DNA of 64,000 nucleotides from Gorsachius magnificus (taxonomy: Eukaryota; Chordata; Aves; Pelecaniformes; Ardeidae): assembly GCA_034008185.1 (NCBI GenBank), contig CM067085.1, positions 53,874,602 through 53,938,601 of the forward strand, read 5' to 3'. A model generated the notes under the pieces. That model made no database searches. It had not been told where the DNA came from and worked only from the letters and a program-made list of their open reading frames with translations. Positions 36,886 to 49,895 of this stretch are shown in pieces; position 1 is the stretch's first letter, and the number at the start of each line of letters is the position of its first letter. A program made the translations under genes and the position numbers.

Positions 36886-37736
36886 TTATTTTTTTTTATG
36901 TCCCACTAACAGGCAAAATATGATTCAGAAGAATGCAGAAGGGAGACTGATTTTGCTTATTCACATAAAGCATATCATCAGTAGCATACTGTAGTGAATA
37001 TGGCAGAGAGCTTCAAAAACGATTTTCCAGTTCACCGGCTATTGCCTTAAAGAAAAGAAATGCAGCATAAGTACAGCATTAAATTAGAAGACTACTTTTA
37101 ATTTTAAATTTAAGCTAAACAAAAAAAAAAAATTAACTTGCATTAATAGATATAAAAAAAGAAATTAGAAGGCAAAAGTCCAGCTTCACCTCCATCTGGC
37201 CACTGTTGTAAGAGATGATAAAAAATGCAAGTACATTAACAGCAAAAAGAGAGTCAGGGAGAATCTCCATCCTCTATTGGATGTGAGGGGGAACACTGCC
37301 ACCAAGCATGAGGAAAAGGCTGAGGTACTTAATACCTTCTTTGCCTCAGTCTTCAGTAGTCTGACCAGTTATCCCCAGGGTACTCAGCCCCCTGAACTGG
37401 AAGACAGGGATAGAGAGTAGAATAAACTGCCCATAACCCAGGAGGAAGCAGTTTATGACCTGCTATGTCGCCTGGGGACACAGAAGTCTATGGGGCCAGA
37501 TGGGATCCACCGAAGGGTACTGAGGGAGCTGGCAGAGGAGCTTGCCAAGCCACTCTCCATCATTTATCAGCAGTCCTGATTAATAGGGGAAGTCCCAAAT
37601 GACTGGAGACTTCCTAATGTGATGCCCATCTACAGGAAGGGCCGGAAAGAGGATCCAAGGAACTACAGGCCTGTCAGCCTGACCACAGTACCAGGGAAGG
37701 TTATGGAGGTTCATTTTCAGTGCACTCACCAGGCAT

Positions 37737-38513
37737 GTGCAGGACAACCAGGGGATCAGGCCCAGCCAGCATGGGTTCATGAAAGGCAGGTCCTGCCTGA
37801 CCACCCTGATCTCCTTCTATGACCAGGTGACCTGCCTGGTGGATGAGGGAAAGGCTGTGGATGTTCTCTACCTGGACTTCAGTAAAGCCTTTGGCACAGT
37901 TTCCCACAGCATTCTCCTAGAGAAGCTGGTGGCTCATGGCCTAGACAGGTGTATTCTTTGCTGGGTAAAAAACTGGTTGGATGGCCAGGCCCAAAGAGTT
38001 GTGGTGACTGGAGTTAAATCCGGTTGGTGGCTGGTCACAAGCAGTGTTCCCCAGGGCTCAGTATTGGGGCCAGTTCTGTTTAAGATCTTTATCAAGGATC
38101 TGGATGGTGGGATTGAGTGCACCCTCAGTAAGTTTGCAGATGACACCAAGTTGGAAAGGAGTGTTTATCTACTTGAGGGTAGGAAAGCTCTGCAGAGGGA
38201 TCTGGACAGGCTGGATCAATGGGCCGAGGCCAACTGTATGAGGTTCAACAAGGCGAAATGCTGGGTCCTGCACTTGGGTCACAACAGCCCCATGCAATGC
38301 TACAGGCTTGGGGAAGAGTGGCTGGAGAACTGCCTGGCAGAGAGGGATTTGGGGGTGCTGGTTGACAGCCAGGTGAATATGAGCCATCAGTGTGCCCAGG
38401 TGGCAAAGTGGGCCAAAGGTGTCCTGGCTTGTATCAGGAATAGTGTGGCCATCAGGACTAGGGAAGTGATTGTGCCTCTGTACTCAGCACAGGTAAGGCT
38501 GCATCTTGGATAG
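37737..38513 (+). pseudogene. CR1 ORF2 reverse-transcriptase fragment (258 codons), copy B
   Basis: This is the longest open stretch in the window and part of a CR1 ORF2 reverse transcriptase, which in an intact element copies the LINE RNA into the genome at nicked DNA. Visible RT motifs are [12 protein letters not shown] (residues 11-22), motif [13 protein letters not shown] (45-56), motif [12 protein letters not shown] (102-112) and the catalytic motif C FADD (133-136). The RT thumb and downstream segment follow, up to [10 protein letters not shown]. The frame closes at a TAG where relatives continue. It is only the middle of a protein that is about 900-1000 residues in complete elements. 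The listed start is simply the first in-frame start codon after upstream damage. It is not expected to be functional. Confidence 0.9.
37979..38404 (+). repeat. 426-bp tract identical to CR1 copy C (left member)
   Basis: Every base from 37979 to 38404 matches 53825-54250 at a constant offset of 15846, with no mismatch or gap. Immediately outside, the copies differ: T versus A at 37978, A versus C at 38405, and many further differences. The tract covers RT motifs B and C. Confidence 0.95.
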
Positions 38514-39012
38514 TGTGCTCAGTCTTGGGCCCCTCACTACAGGAAAGACGTTGCATTGCTGTAATGTGTCCAGAGGAGAGCAACAAAGCTGGTGAGGGGT
38601 CTGGAGCACAAGTCTGATGAGAAGCAGCTGGGGTTGTTTAGCTGGAGAAGGGGAGGCTGAGGGGAGACCTTATTGCCCTCTATAACTACCTGAAAGGAGG
38701 GTGTAGCGAGGTGGGTGTTGGTCTCTTCTCCCAGGTAACAGGTGATAGGACAAGAGAAAATCGCCTCAAGTTGTGCCAGGGGAGATTTAGTTTGGACATT
38801 AGGAAAAATTTCTTCACCAAAAGGGCTTTTAGGCACTGGAACGGGCTGCCCAGGGAAGTGGTTGAATCCCCATCCCTGGAGGCATTTGAAAGCCATGTAG
38901 GCGTGGTGCTTAGGGGCATGGTTTAGTAGTGGGATGGCAGTGTTAGGTTAATGGTTGGACTTGATCATCTTAAAGGTCTTTTCCAACGTAGATGACTTTA
39001 TGAGTCTATGAT

Positions 39013-42000
39013 AAATTAAGTCTTTAAAAAGCTATTGTTCTTCCCTACCAGCTCTCAATAACCTTTTTTCCAGCAAATCCTATGAGGTGCCATATTCCAG
39101 TGAGAAAAATACATGACGCTTATTCTCCCTTATTGTGTACACACTAGATACAGAGATCCCAGAAAATAAATATTTCATATAAGTGCTGTTTATTAACACA
39201 TTTTAACTTCATCTCTGTTCCTCTTTTTCTCATAGAATGACTGAAAGTACATTTTTACTTAGTAAACCTGAACTTAAGTAGGAGTGGTGCTGTGTTTTAC
39301 ACTTTGGTGATATATTTGAGTATATATTTTGTGCCAGAAATGTATATAAACAACAAAAAATCTGTTGCTACACTTGGTTGCATACATTTTTATTTTTATT
39401 AAAAATTATCTGTACAGACTAATAGTGCATTTCTATTTTATTACTGCTTAAAAGTTTCAGTTGGTATGTGTACGATGTATATATTCGATTAAGTTTTTAC
39501 TATGCTTTAAATACTCTACCTTGGACTTTGTTTTGATTAGTTCATTTAGGTTCTAAGCAAAAGTGCACAGAAATGTTTGCAAACTCTCCCATTGCTTGGA
39601 TTTTAAATCAGACTAAATATCTCATTGTTTGCTCTAACCAAGAAATTTATGGAAATATTAAACATTCTAAACTATGAAGAATATTTTTTAATATCTTGAC
39701 ATGAACACCTTTTAGCTTGGTCCTAAGGAACAATCAATGAGCAATCTACAAGAAATTTAATGAAAACACGTATTTCTTAAACATCTTAATAGTGTTATTT
39801 TTAATTCATTTTAACTCCAAATTAGGAAAAGATCTGAAGGAGCCATAGGTGAATGTTGTATGGGCAGGCAAAGAGAGAGAATTTGCTACTAGTCCTTTCC
39901 AATTTTAGTTTTCAGTCTTTTTAATATGCCAGCTCTTGCTGGTTAGCAAATATAGGTTTCCACCTTTATAGATTTGGCTTTTCAAGCTTTTCAATCCATC
40001 AAGTCTTATCCCTGCGTGTATCCATTAGATCTGCACTATTGTTTGATAAATACCTACACCGTGTGAAGAAGTAGACAGGGGTTGAGTCATCTATGAATCA
40101 GAAACCTGATCACATACACCAAGTTCTTTCCTGACTTTTCTTCCAATCTTTTCCCTTGGATTATGGTTACTTGGAGCAAGCATGTCAATATAAATCAGAA
40201 ACATCCTATTTTATACAATCTGTTAATTAGAAATGCTGTGTGTGTAGACCTGTTATTCTGATAGGAAGGTTAGCACTTCATTCACTAGATATGCCTATCT
40301 CTCAGCCTGAATTATTCTTGTTGCTAATGTGTGCCTAATCAGTAAGAAATTAATTCAAACTTAGTTTATATAAATCGGAGGGGTTTTTCTGTTGTCTATA
40401 CAAACTAGATACTAGGGCATACTTCTCAGTGGGTGCAAAAGGTGTAGTTCCTGTATGGCAGTTCCAGTGTTCCAGGGCCTATTGCAACTGGGGTTTGATT
40501 ATTGTGACTCTGAAATATCTGTGGGATAGTCTTGTTTTACTGTCACTAGCTTGAAGTGTAGGACTATATACACCTAATCTCCTCACTAACTGTTGAAATT
40601 AATTAGAAACTACAAAGATATTCCTCGTTACTTATTTTTTAGTTTATTTACCTACAAAAAAAGTTTATCAGCACTTAAGCAGTTAACTGCATTAATATCC
40701 ACCTAGATTAGATTTATGAGTTAATACTGCACTGAGATAAAGGGGATAATATCTGCCTTCCCACGTGACTGTTTCAAGCTGTTTGCAGCCTTAGGCAGAC
40801 ATCCTATACATGCCACATTTAAAAGGTTAGCTCTGTATCTGGAATAATGTTTAGAGCCTGAGGCTCAAATTTGACTATGTTTTGCTTGATATCTACTATT
40901 GCAAGGATATAAAGCAACAATAAACCTGTCTAACCAACCTGTTAATCCCAGTTTATAGCTGTTCTGCAGGTCTGGAAGGATGTGAAGTAGTGTGAGTAAG
41001 GGAAAAAAATCTGGCCCTCAGTTTTGTTTGTAAAAGGAAGTTTAGATTTTTGAAGCACAATTATGTAGAAATTTAAAAATAATCTGCAATTATGTGGCAA
41101 TTTAGATGCTTGCATAGTAAAATTATGCAGAAGACCCTGCTTGCACTTTCCTTTGAAAATATTCAGCAGGTGCACAATCCACTCTCCTTTTATACACAGA
41201 TTCAAAGATCCATTTTGGTGTCATAAACCCTTGAAAACTGTAACCCATAGTGCAGTAAGCTTTTCTAGTTTAAATCATTGAATATCAATAAAAGGGATGG
41301 ACTGAAAAAAGGAAGTATTTTGATTAAAAAAAAAGTATATATTTGCATGACTAAAATATTGGATTCATTTTTCAACCCCAAATTTAATTTATATGAGTGT
41401 GGGGGAAAAAAATGTCTATACTAGCTTAAAAGTATACTCCAGTGAGGTTTATTCTAAAAAATGATAACATGCCAATCTATTATATTTATGTGCTAGGGTG
41501 ATAAAGAGCTTCTTTATCTGAGTAAAGAATGCTTTTTCAGTTCATTATGACAGAATTTTGATAGAATGCAACTTCTGAAATCCCTCTAATTAAATCTATT
41601 TTTAGGTCTTATTTTTCATATGCCAAGTAAGAGGAGATTCTCAAAAGGAGTAATTTACTAAGTGGAAGAAAAACAAAGAGGAAAAACAAGTCAGCACTGA
41701 AGGTCAGTGTCTTATTCAGAACACTGTGTGAGGAATATAGTTTAATATTCTGGTGCTTTTTATGTCATGGAATTGGTGTTTCTTATTTCCAATAAAAATA
41801 GCAGAAAACTTAATCATTAAACCATAACTTATTCTTGAGGGATTCTGGGAGATTAGTTCTTCATTGTTGCAGGTATAATGGCAAAATAAATGTGACATCT
41901 TGAATTGGAAGTGGATAAGAATGTTTTTGCAGGCAGTGCGTTACATTTTTAAGTATGTGCAGTTCATCTCAACCAACCTTAAACTCTTTCAAGCAGTCAG

Positions 42001-45000
42001 AATACATTTTGATGATTGATGTATTGACCCATTGCTAGGTAATTCTATTTTTCCACCTGAACATTAAGACTCATTAATCACTCATACTCCCTGAAGTCAA
42101 TAGGACTGTAAGTCAGAATTTTGAAAGAGGTCTTATGGAATTATGTATTCTAACAAAACTAGGCTTGGAAAAGTCTTGGAGGGCCTCACTATTACTTGGA
42201 AAATTCTAAGGTGAAAGTGGAATTTGACTTGTCTAATTCTAACTAGGCTCTGTCTACAGTCAATTGAAAATGGTGATGATTCATCCCATGTATCTTAGAT
42301 ACCTCTTTTAGCTTATAGTTGCATCAAATTAATTCTATGTTTCATGAACAATTGCTGCACATATACTAATAATGTAAGTTCTTTCAGAGACATGGCTTGT
42401 ATTCAAGATGATGTATTTTTAATGCAAGTATATGCATAGCTGAAGAATTTCTGGTTGTAGATTCTTTATATAACAGCACTAATAAGATACAGATACTGTT
42501 TATAAGGCAGGTTAAATTTTTTGCTATTAAGGATATAGACTATTTCAAAATGCTTATCTAACTTCTTTGCAATTTTTCTTATCTTCAAGAGCTAGAAGTT
42601 GTATCTAGAACTCATAAAAGTTATTAGAAGGGGAAAAAAAAAACCCTCAATTTGTTTGTGCTACAAGGAAGAAATTATATTAACTAGAATCTGGTTTTGA
42701 TAATCATCACTTGAAAGCAAAATGCCATAGTGAGAGATTGGTTTGGGCTACTACCCATTTGAGTAGATTCATTAAATCAAAGCGAGTGTTAACTGTCAAG
42801 AATATTTCTAGGTGGTTTATCCATTGTTCACTGAGATGAAAACCTCCATTTGGGATGATGGGTATTTTCACAAATACAATTAAATATAGGCAGAGCTTTT
42901 AAAATTTATATCACATCCCTTTTTCTGGACAAGGGTGGTGGTGGTATATTGCTTTACCCTGAGTGTATGGTACAGTATTTTGAGTTTCAGTGTACAGACT
43001 GGAAATTTCATTCTTATGTTGACAGCATACAATGCAATTAATTTTTTTATTGGAAATAATGTAAATGTAATATCCACTTCTAAGGGAATTTCAGTTATTT
43101 GGCATCAATTAACTTGACATAAAAATAATTTGTTACAATTCCCATGTAAAGCAGAAATATTTATCTTAAGTGGCAAATTACACTTAGCTCTTTTGATTTT
43201 TTATGTTGATGTAGTTTTATTCTACTGTAACTAATTTAACATTAATTAATGTCCAGATTAGCATTTTAATGCTAATACATCGACATTGGGAATTGCTAGG
43301 ATTTTCCTTTTACACAATTTAGTTGGCACATGTAGTTGGGAATCAGGGAGCACTCTTTTTCTCATTGGAAAGCTGATGGAACTGCACTTCTGTCATACTC
43401 TGTGTTCCTGAATAACATAATGGATGGGATTCCCCATGGCTTTATTTATATGCTTTAGAATAGGTGTGAAAGGATCCAGGTATTACTCCAGCCTCATCAC
43501 TGTAGGATCTGTATTCAGACCTGCCCTGAGCAATGGGACTAGCTTCTCTGTAGTGTAGGGGTCTTGCTCTTCTTTGTGTGATCATTTGCTAATACCCTTC
43601 AAAATGCAGTATTCACAGAAATACATAAGAGCAAGCACATAGCCAATCATTCTTGCCACTTAGCTTAGTGATTCTAGGGCAAGATTTTTATTCTTGAAGG
43701 AAACATTTCTGTAGTCCTGTCCAATTTAAAAGCAGCCATCTCTTGACTTGCATTATTGTAGACACTAGAAATTTTGTAAAGGAAATGATGTGTTTATCAA
43801 CCTTAAATTCTTTAGCCATTTAACTTCTGTTGTATTATGGACTATGATACACAAAATGTATAAACAACATTGTTATAAATATGCATAAACTTAATTCAGG
43901 AAAATGTTATTGGAAGTCTACCCCAGTTGTGCATCTGTGGAGTGGAATTGCTATCAATGACTTTTCAAAAAAACCCTGGAAATAATGCTGATATAGGCAC
44001 AAGAAGATAATTCACATTTTCTTATAATATGCCGGTTCTGGGTTTCTGAGAAATTTTTTTCACCTTTATTTTTTTTCATTATACTGCAAGCAGAGGCCAC
44101 TGCAGAAGGAAGGGCCTGGGATGTTCACCCAGGGACTCTTGTGTCAGTACAAAAGGTATTTTATTTATTGGTAAAACAGTTAAAACTGAATCTCCACTTA
44201 GGCCTTTTGTTCCACAGCTGCTTGAACAAGCTGTGGTGCCCAATTGTCTTTGTCCTGATTGTGAATCAGCCCTTTGTCTTGACTGTGAATAGCCCGTGAA
44301 CATGCTGCTGTTTTGGAGGCTGTGTTTGCTACTCAGTGAATGTTTTATGCAGACAAGTTTTTTTTTGCCTCCAGATTGTTCACTGCTTGTCCAAGGAATG
44401 ACTTAGGTTATACATAAATTCCCCCAGAAATTTAGTTCTCAGTGATGCATATGAGGAAAGAGCAATATGCAAGCTCGCATATTCCTTATTCATAATACAG
44501 ACCTATGGGTAAGACTACTTCTAAAAGGTCCTAATTTATGAAATAAAAATTACTTTTTGTACTTACAGATGTGGCTGCCTGAAATAACATGACATCTGAG
44601 GCTAAATTATTAGAAAAGGGTGTGATGGGAAAGGGACTCATTTTCTGAAGGAGGAGATATTTCCTATTAGTTTCAAATGATCACTTTAGGAATATTTCTC
44701 ATCTTTCATAAAAGTTAGTCATAGGAGTCTCCCTCTATTCTGCATCCACAGGTTTCTATTATTCTTTCATTTTTCATAGCTGTTCAATCTGTAAGCTTTT
44801 CTTTCCACCAGTAATATTCCCTGGGTGTTCAGTTATTCAGCAGCTACTAGGTAGTACGTCTTTCTAGTGTCGTTAGAACGATGCCCATCTGACTACAGTC
44901 CCAAGAAAGCAGCCAACAACTTGGAGGCAATTATGAAGAGTTAATGGCAGCTGAAGCAGAGACAACTCAGTTGTGCAGAATTCCTTTTTTATCGCTATAT

Positions 45001-48000
45001 AAACTATGAGAGAGTTCACTGGAGGTAGTTAACAGTAGTACAGATTGGAGGAAATTAAGTGGGAGTCAGGCCCTATAGGTCTGAGAAAGTAGTAGAAAAT
45101 GAGAATGTCCCAGCAAGGCGAGCTATGGCAGTTTGGAAGTTATAGAGCAAACGATGTCTCTGGGCAAAAAGAAGAATTTTGCAAAGAACAGTGCAGAGCA
45201 TGAGAGAGCATAAAAGAAGAAAACTATCTTTGTGGAATAAAGATTAACCGTTGAAAAAATATTCAGAAGAGAAAGGCGCATGAGGGGTGGTTGTCACTCA
45301 AAGCTTGATTTAAACTCAGAAGTTAATAGTGTTACTTCAGTCTGAAACTGGTTCTACTGAGTAGAAAATGTCACCATCTTAAATAAAGCATGTTCCACCA
45401 AAGCATGATCCCAGCACTTGACTCAAGTGGGAATTTTACCCTCATCTCTGAATAATGCATTTTTTGTTTTTGTTTCCTGGTACTCTTTCTTTTCATATCA
45501 GAGCAATTTGAAAAAATGCATACTGTTATGGATTACTATTAAATTTTTCATTCTTATTACTCCAGTGATGGCAAATTTTGAAATGGACAGAGACCCTGAA
45601 TTTGCTATGTAGCATATTTTGGAATTAGTTAAATTGTGGCTTTGTTTACATTAGGGATTTCATTGCAATATGATAAGTACATTGAGGCAGTTATTGCTGA
45701 GACTACACATTTTTATTATGTGAAATTCAAGGGTTTGTTCTGATTATTCGGTCCCTCGATCCATGGTCACCATATGAACACACAGTTTGAAGATTTCTGA
45801 AGAGAAAAGGTATTAGGTGCACAGTGGCTTTCAAAGCTACTGGTTTAGTTTCCTTTGAATGGAATCCAATTGCATGCACCAAAATTGCTGTGAAAGCTGG
45901 ACATGTGTTATGTGGAGACATTCAGGGGACCTTTATCTCCTATGTATTCGAGGCATTCAGAACTACAGTACTTCTCCAACTGCCTGAGAGAGGCACAAAC
46001 TGCATAATTTTTCTTCATATGATGTTATGCTGTTAGACCAGCAGTCAGCTGTGTGTTAGCGTGGTCACTGGGAGCAGAATGAAGCACCTCAAGGCTGAAG
46101 AATAGGTGGAGTTGGTGACCAGCACACTCGTGCTTTGCCTTAGTTACCAAGCGCTCACGCTTCCTTTGTCTCTTAGTGGCATTTAGGAGAGCTGGCTGTG
46201 CCCCACCAGGTACTACTGCTGATGACTTCCTTGATGGATGAACTGCTGCATACAAATAATTTCATATGAAATCATAAATACTGGTATACAGTGGCTGAGA
46301 AAGGAATCCAGCTCTTTGGAGCTATGTGCTATGAATTTCCTCTACTGTGAAACAACTCGTGCTACTCAAAGGGTAAATTATTAATTGTCATTCTCAGTCC
46401 TCCTGCCAGGTACTGCACAAGCATTGGAGGAGATACTCCTCCGAGCCTGGAGGATACAAAAATGAGTTCCATGAAATTTCAAAACAAACCAGTGGCAAAA
46501 CCAAGAAATAAATTCAAGACTGTACCATTTCTGATCACTGCCTTAGTCAATAGCTATTCCATCCAGACTTTCCCTACAGTGCAATATTTCATCTAGTTCA
46601 GTTATAAAGCTGATACATAAAGATTTGTTTGACAACCAGAAGTTTTGTCAGCCTCTGCAGCAGCAGAGCTGTGGTATGCTTCCATGGGACTGTTCTGGCT
46701 TGAAAGTAGTGTTGTGTCATGTGTTAATGATATCTTTTGCAGTTGCTAGACATTTTGAGGATGAAGTAGCTTTGTCTTTGTTCAGTGTAATATACTGTAT
46801 TAAGAAGTAAACAGCCCATGCCAAGCTATCATTCTGCGATAACTTGAAAGCTATGACCTGCAGCAAAGTAAATTGTATAGCTAACCAAATGCCAGACTTC
46901 CTAAATGGGCCTTTATTTACCTTGAAATGGGATCCATTTGAAAGACAGGCTATTTCAGGTAACAAGCATTTAGGCTTCTGTATGCTCTGTTTTGATCTTT
47001 TTGTACATAATCAAGTGTTGCATTTTACTCTGAGAGATGAGATGGTCAAGTGAGATGCAGCTTGTATGATATTGCAAATAGAAAACATAAAAAAAAAGCT
47101 TAGATTTAAAAAAAAAAAAAAGAATTCAACAGAACACATCTAAATGACTCTGAAATAAGTAGGACAAGCCAGCAAACGCTAGGGAATTCAACATGAAAGT
47201 TTGATTCAGATCACATGGATAATTCATACTTCACTTTCCTTCTCTTTCTAGTTCAGGATAAAAGTCATGCTAAAATTCTAATCAGGGCTACTATAAATTA
47301 CCAGATTCTGTTTCCTCCTATGAGAGAGAGTTTTTTTGTTTCTCTGCAACTTATTATTTATCTATAACTATCTTTCTACAGGGATGTTTTCTAATCTGCT
47401 GTAAACTCTGCTGCCCCACTCTTGGGTGTTTTTTTTTTTTTTTTGGTGGTGGTGGTGGTTTTTTGGTTTGCGGTTGGTATGAGCTTCAATGACTAGTTAA
47501 TTATTCTAAATAAGGTCCTGTAAAACTTTTATTCTTCCCACTGCAACAGGTTGTTCTGTAAATGAGTTTTATTTTGTAGCAAACTATTTCAAAAATATTT
47601 TAGACCGTTGTAAACTATTTTTACTGGTGTGATTTTTCACAGACCTTTAACCTGCAGAGTTACGCACTTTTCTTACTATCAGTTGAGTTGCATAGACCAG
47701 AGAGACAGGAACTGTTACAGTTAAAAATGACCAGAAAAGAGATCTATGGTCATGTGTATGTTAAAAAGAAACTCTGACCATGTCCAGTAGCTCTAGCACA
47801 TCTTGAAAGAGGAGCATCTGTGGAGTTGTCCATTCAGGTGCTGCACAAATGGGTGTAGCGAGCAGTGCTTCCATTGCAACCCTGTCCAGAGTGTGCAGTC
47901 ACGAGACAGCTGTCTTCTGTCAGTGGCATCTGTGTAGCAGAGACCTCCGCAAGCTCTCAGCAGGGTGTCTGCATGAGACAGGCTGTTAATGGTCTCTTCA

Positions 48001-49553
48001 TTACTTGGTCAGTGGGGATCTTTACCTCCTATATATTGGAAATACAGAAGAAATTAATAAGAAAGGATGCTCGACTAGGATCTTTTAGCATGCTTCTCCA
48101 CAAAACATTCAGCAATGATAACCTTCTCCCAGTGCTGAGAACTTCATTCCCATGAATTCCTAAGATTTATAGATGACGTATAATACAGACGTTATGTGTC
48201 TGCACACCCTTCCTTAGGTGTATTTCTGGTTCTTAGTAGCATGGTTGCTTTGAGTCTGAAATTGTTTAGATGAAAAGATTCATGTCCGTATTTCTATTTT
48301 AAGAACTTGGTTTAATCTTACAGTAGCAAAATATTAATTCTTTTGTTGTTTGGGTGTTGTTTTACAGCAATGTTTACATTTATTCAGATCTTCCTCTATA
48401 CCTGAAACTGTATGATAGAATTGCATTCTATTATTACTTTGCAGTAAAGAAATTTACACATTCCATATTTCAGAAATCAAAGTTCTTCTCTCTTTAAGCT
48501 AAAAAGACACAATCAACAGTAGGATCTTCTGTAAAACATATTGCACAATTACAGTTTTAGACAACCAGGCAATTTATTTCCCAGGTGACACTATATCTAC
48601 AAATATCAGTTCTCCTTCCTTGTAACATCCACACTGTATATACTGGCCTAATTGCCAATTAATTGCCATGTTGAGTTGAATGCAGTTTCTGCCCTCATAC
48701 TCTGCTTCAAATATGTTCAGTCTTTGAAATAGAATTAATTGTGTAGCTTTACATCATATAGTTCATGTATAACATCTTCACAAAATGCTCAAGCTTAGGA
48801 AGAAAGAGTTAAAAAAAAAAAAAAATCAGCAGAATGGATTTTTCTCCCAATTCTCCAAGGAAGAAATGTTAAGTGAGTCAAATGCATCCTAACTTTAGAA
48901 TTAATCAAGAAAATATGTAGCACATGCAGTAAAAAGCAGACTTTATCTATAAAAACACCTGGAAAATGAAAATTTGGTTTATTAAGTATTATCATTTCCC
49001 TTGCAATATTTTTTCAGTGTTGCTTTTTGAGTAAATTCCTATTGTGCAGCATGATTTAAAACTTATTCATTATCTTCCTTTACACAGTTCTTTAGAGAAA
49101 AGTTTGTTCTATAGCTGTGCACTATTAACCTAACTCCTCTTTGTTTATTCCTTTCAATTATGCTTTATGCTGTAGAAGAAATATATTTTTAGGGTTGCTG
49201 ATAATTTTTTCAATAGACAATATGGGATTTCTGTTAGTGCTTATAAAATACTTTTATAGCCTATATGGTGTTCAGGTTAATATAGCTTTTCAGCAACACC
49301 AATTTTTTAAAGACTTTCTTGCAATTTTACTTAATACTTAATCTTTCTTAACTTATTTAATAAAGCAGGTTTTGGAAAATGTCATTCAAATTGTAGGATT
49401 TCCATAAAGTTTATTTTGCTGGGATCTGTGATATTAATCTGTAGGGTTGGCTTTGCAGTCATAAGCTGTAAGGTACAAAGCTCTAAACATAAAGCATTTC
49501 TTTGAACAACACATTTCAGTAAAAGAATCAGAGTTTGTGTTATCTTCATGTAG
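39013..49553. other. Unique AT-rich non-coding sequence
   Basis: No gene or recognisable mobile element was found. Small features are a poly-T run followed by five GGT units (47429-47459) and a short GGT run near 42932. Open frames near 46025-46255 (minus) and 47865-48155 (plus) are under 100 codons and lack recognisable motifs. Confidence 0.5.
47429..47459. repeat. Poly-T plus (GGT)5 microsatellite
   Basis: Sixteen T are followed directly by five GGT units (47445-47459). This is a simple compound repeat. Confidence 0.85.
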
Positions 49554-49851
49554 GCGCCCAGAGTATTGTACATCGATGGCTCAGTTTCCAAAGCACCATC
49601 TATCTCCTATACTTGAAAGAGTTTATATTGATTATGGGATTAAGTTAAAGCCAATTTATATTTCATTCTCTGGGACAAGAAAGGAGTGGCAGTTTTCTCT
49701 GAGGAAGTCAATCCTTGTCAAGGTTACACAAAAAGACTTAAGTCAAAGAGCAGCTGAGCTTTATAGAGAAGACCTGCTTCTGAAGGCCGTTGCTTCAGTA
49801 CTATTGGACCTTGGAGAACTGTATGCTAGAGTGAAATCGTTGAAACAATGA
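49554..49851 (+). CDS. Candidate terminal coding exon or small gene, unassigned
   Basis: The frame is open from 49465 to the TGA at 49849-49851, and an AATAAA signal follows 39 bases later. A possible splice acceptor, CTTCATGTAG, ends at 49553. Another, ACATTTCAG, ends at 49519. The first ATG is at 49576, which would give 91 residues. The peptide looks protein-like, with mixed hydrophobic and charged residues, for example LERVYIDYGIKLKP, ISFSGTRKEWQF and a C-terminal helix-like DLLLKAVASVLLDLGELYAR. I see no signal peptide, membrane segment or known motif, and I cannot name the family. It could be the last exon of a gene with long introns, a processed-pseudogene remnant, or chance. No upstream exon was identified with confidence. 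Confidence 0.3.
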
Positions 49852-49889
49852 AACATAGCTTATCTTCTAGTGCACTGGGTTATCTACTT

Positions 49890-49895
49890 AATAAA
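49890..49895 (+). promoter_or_regulatory. Candidate polyadenylation signal (AATAAA)
   Basis: AATAAA lies 39 bases downstream of the TGA of the candidate exon at 49554-49851, which would give a very short 3' UTR. AATAAA is common by chance in AT-rich DNA, so support comes only from its position. Confidence 0.3.

Larger units (their letters stand above)
37168..39012 (+). mobile_element. CR1 LINE copy B, 5'-truncated, containing the RT core
   Basis: About 1.85 kb of avian CR1 ORF2 and 3' end in + orientation. It begins in the segment between endonuclease and RT, runs through the full RT core, and ends with GGTCTTTTCCAACGTAGATG and a degenerate terminal repeat near 39012. The 5' end, including endonuclease and ORF1, is missing. 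Damage includes a TAG near 37418, a TGA at the CAGTCCTGA site near 37577 where relatives have a tryptophan codon, and a TAG at 38511-38513. The 3' end closely resembles copies A and C. Positions 37979-38404 are identical to copy C. Confidence 0.93.

Noticed and set aside
46158..46220. Strong acceptor-like and donor-like pair around a 33-bp segment
   Set aside because: Very short, with no coding support. Such pairs arise often by chance.
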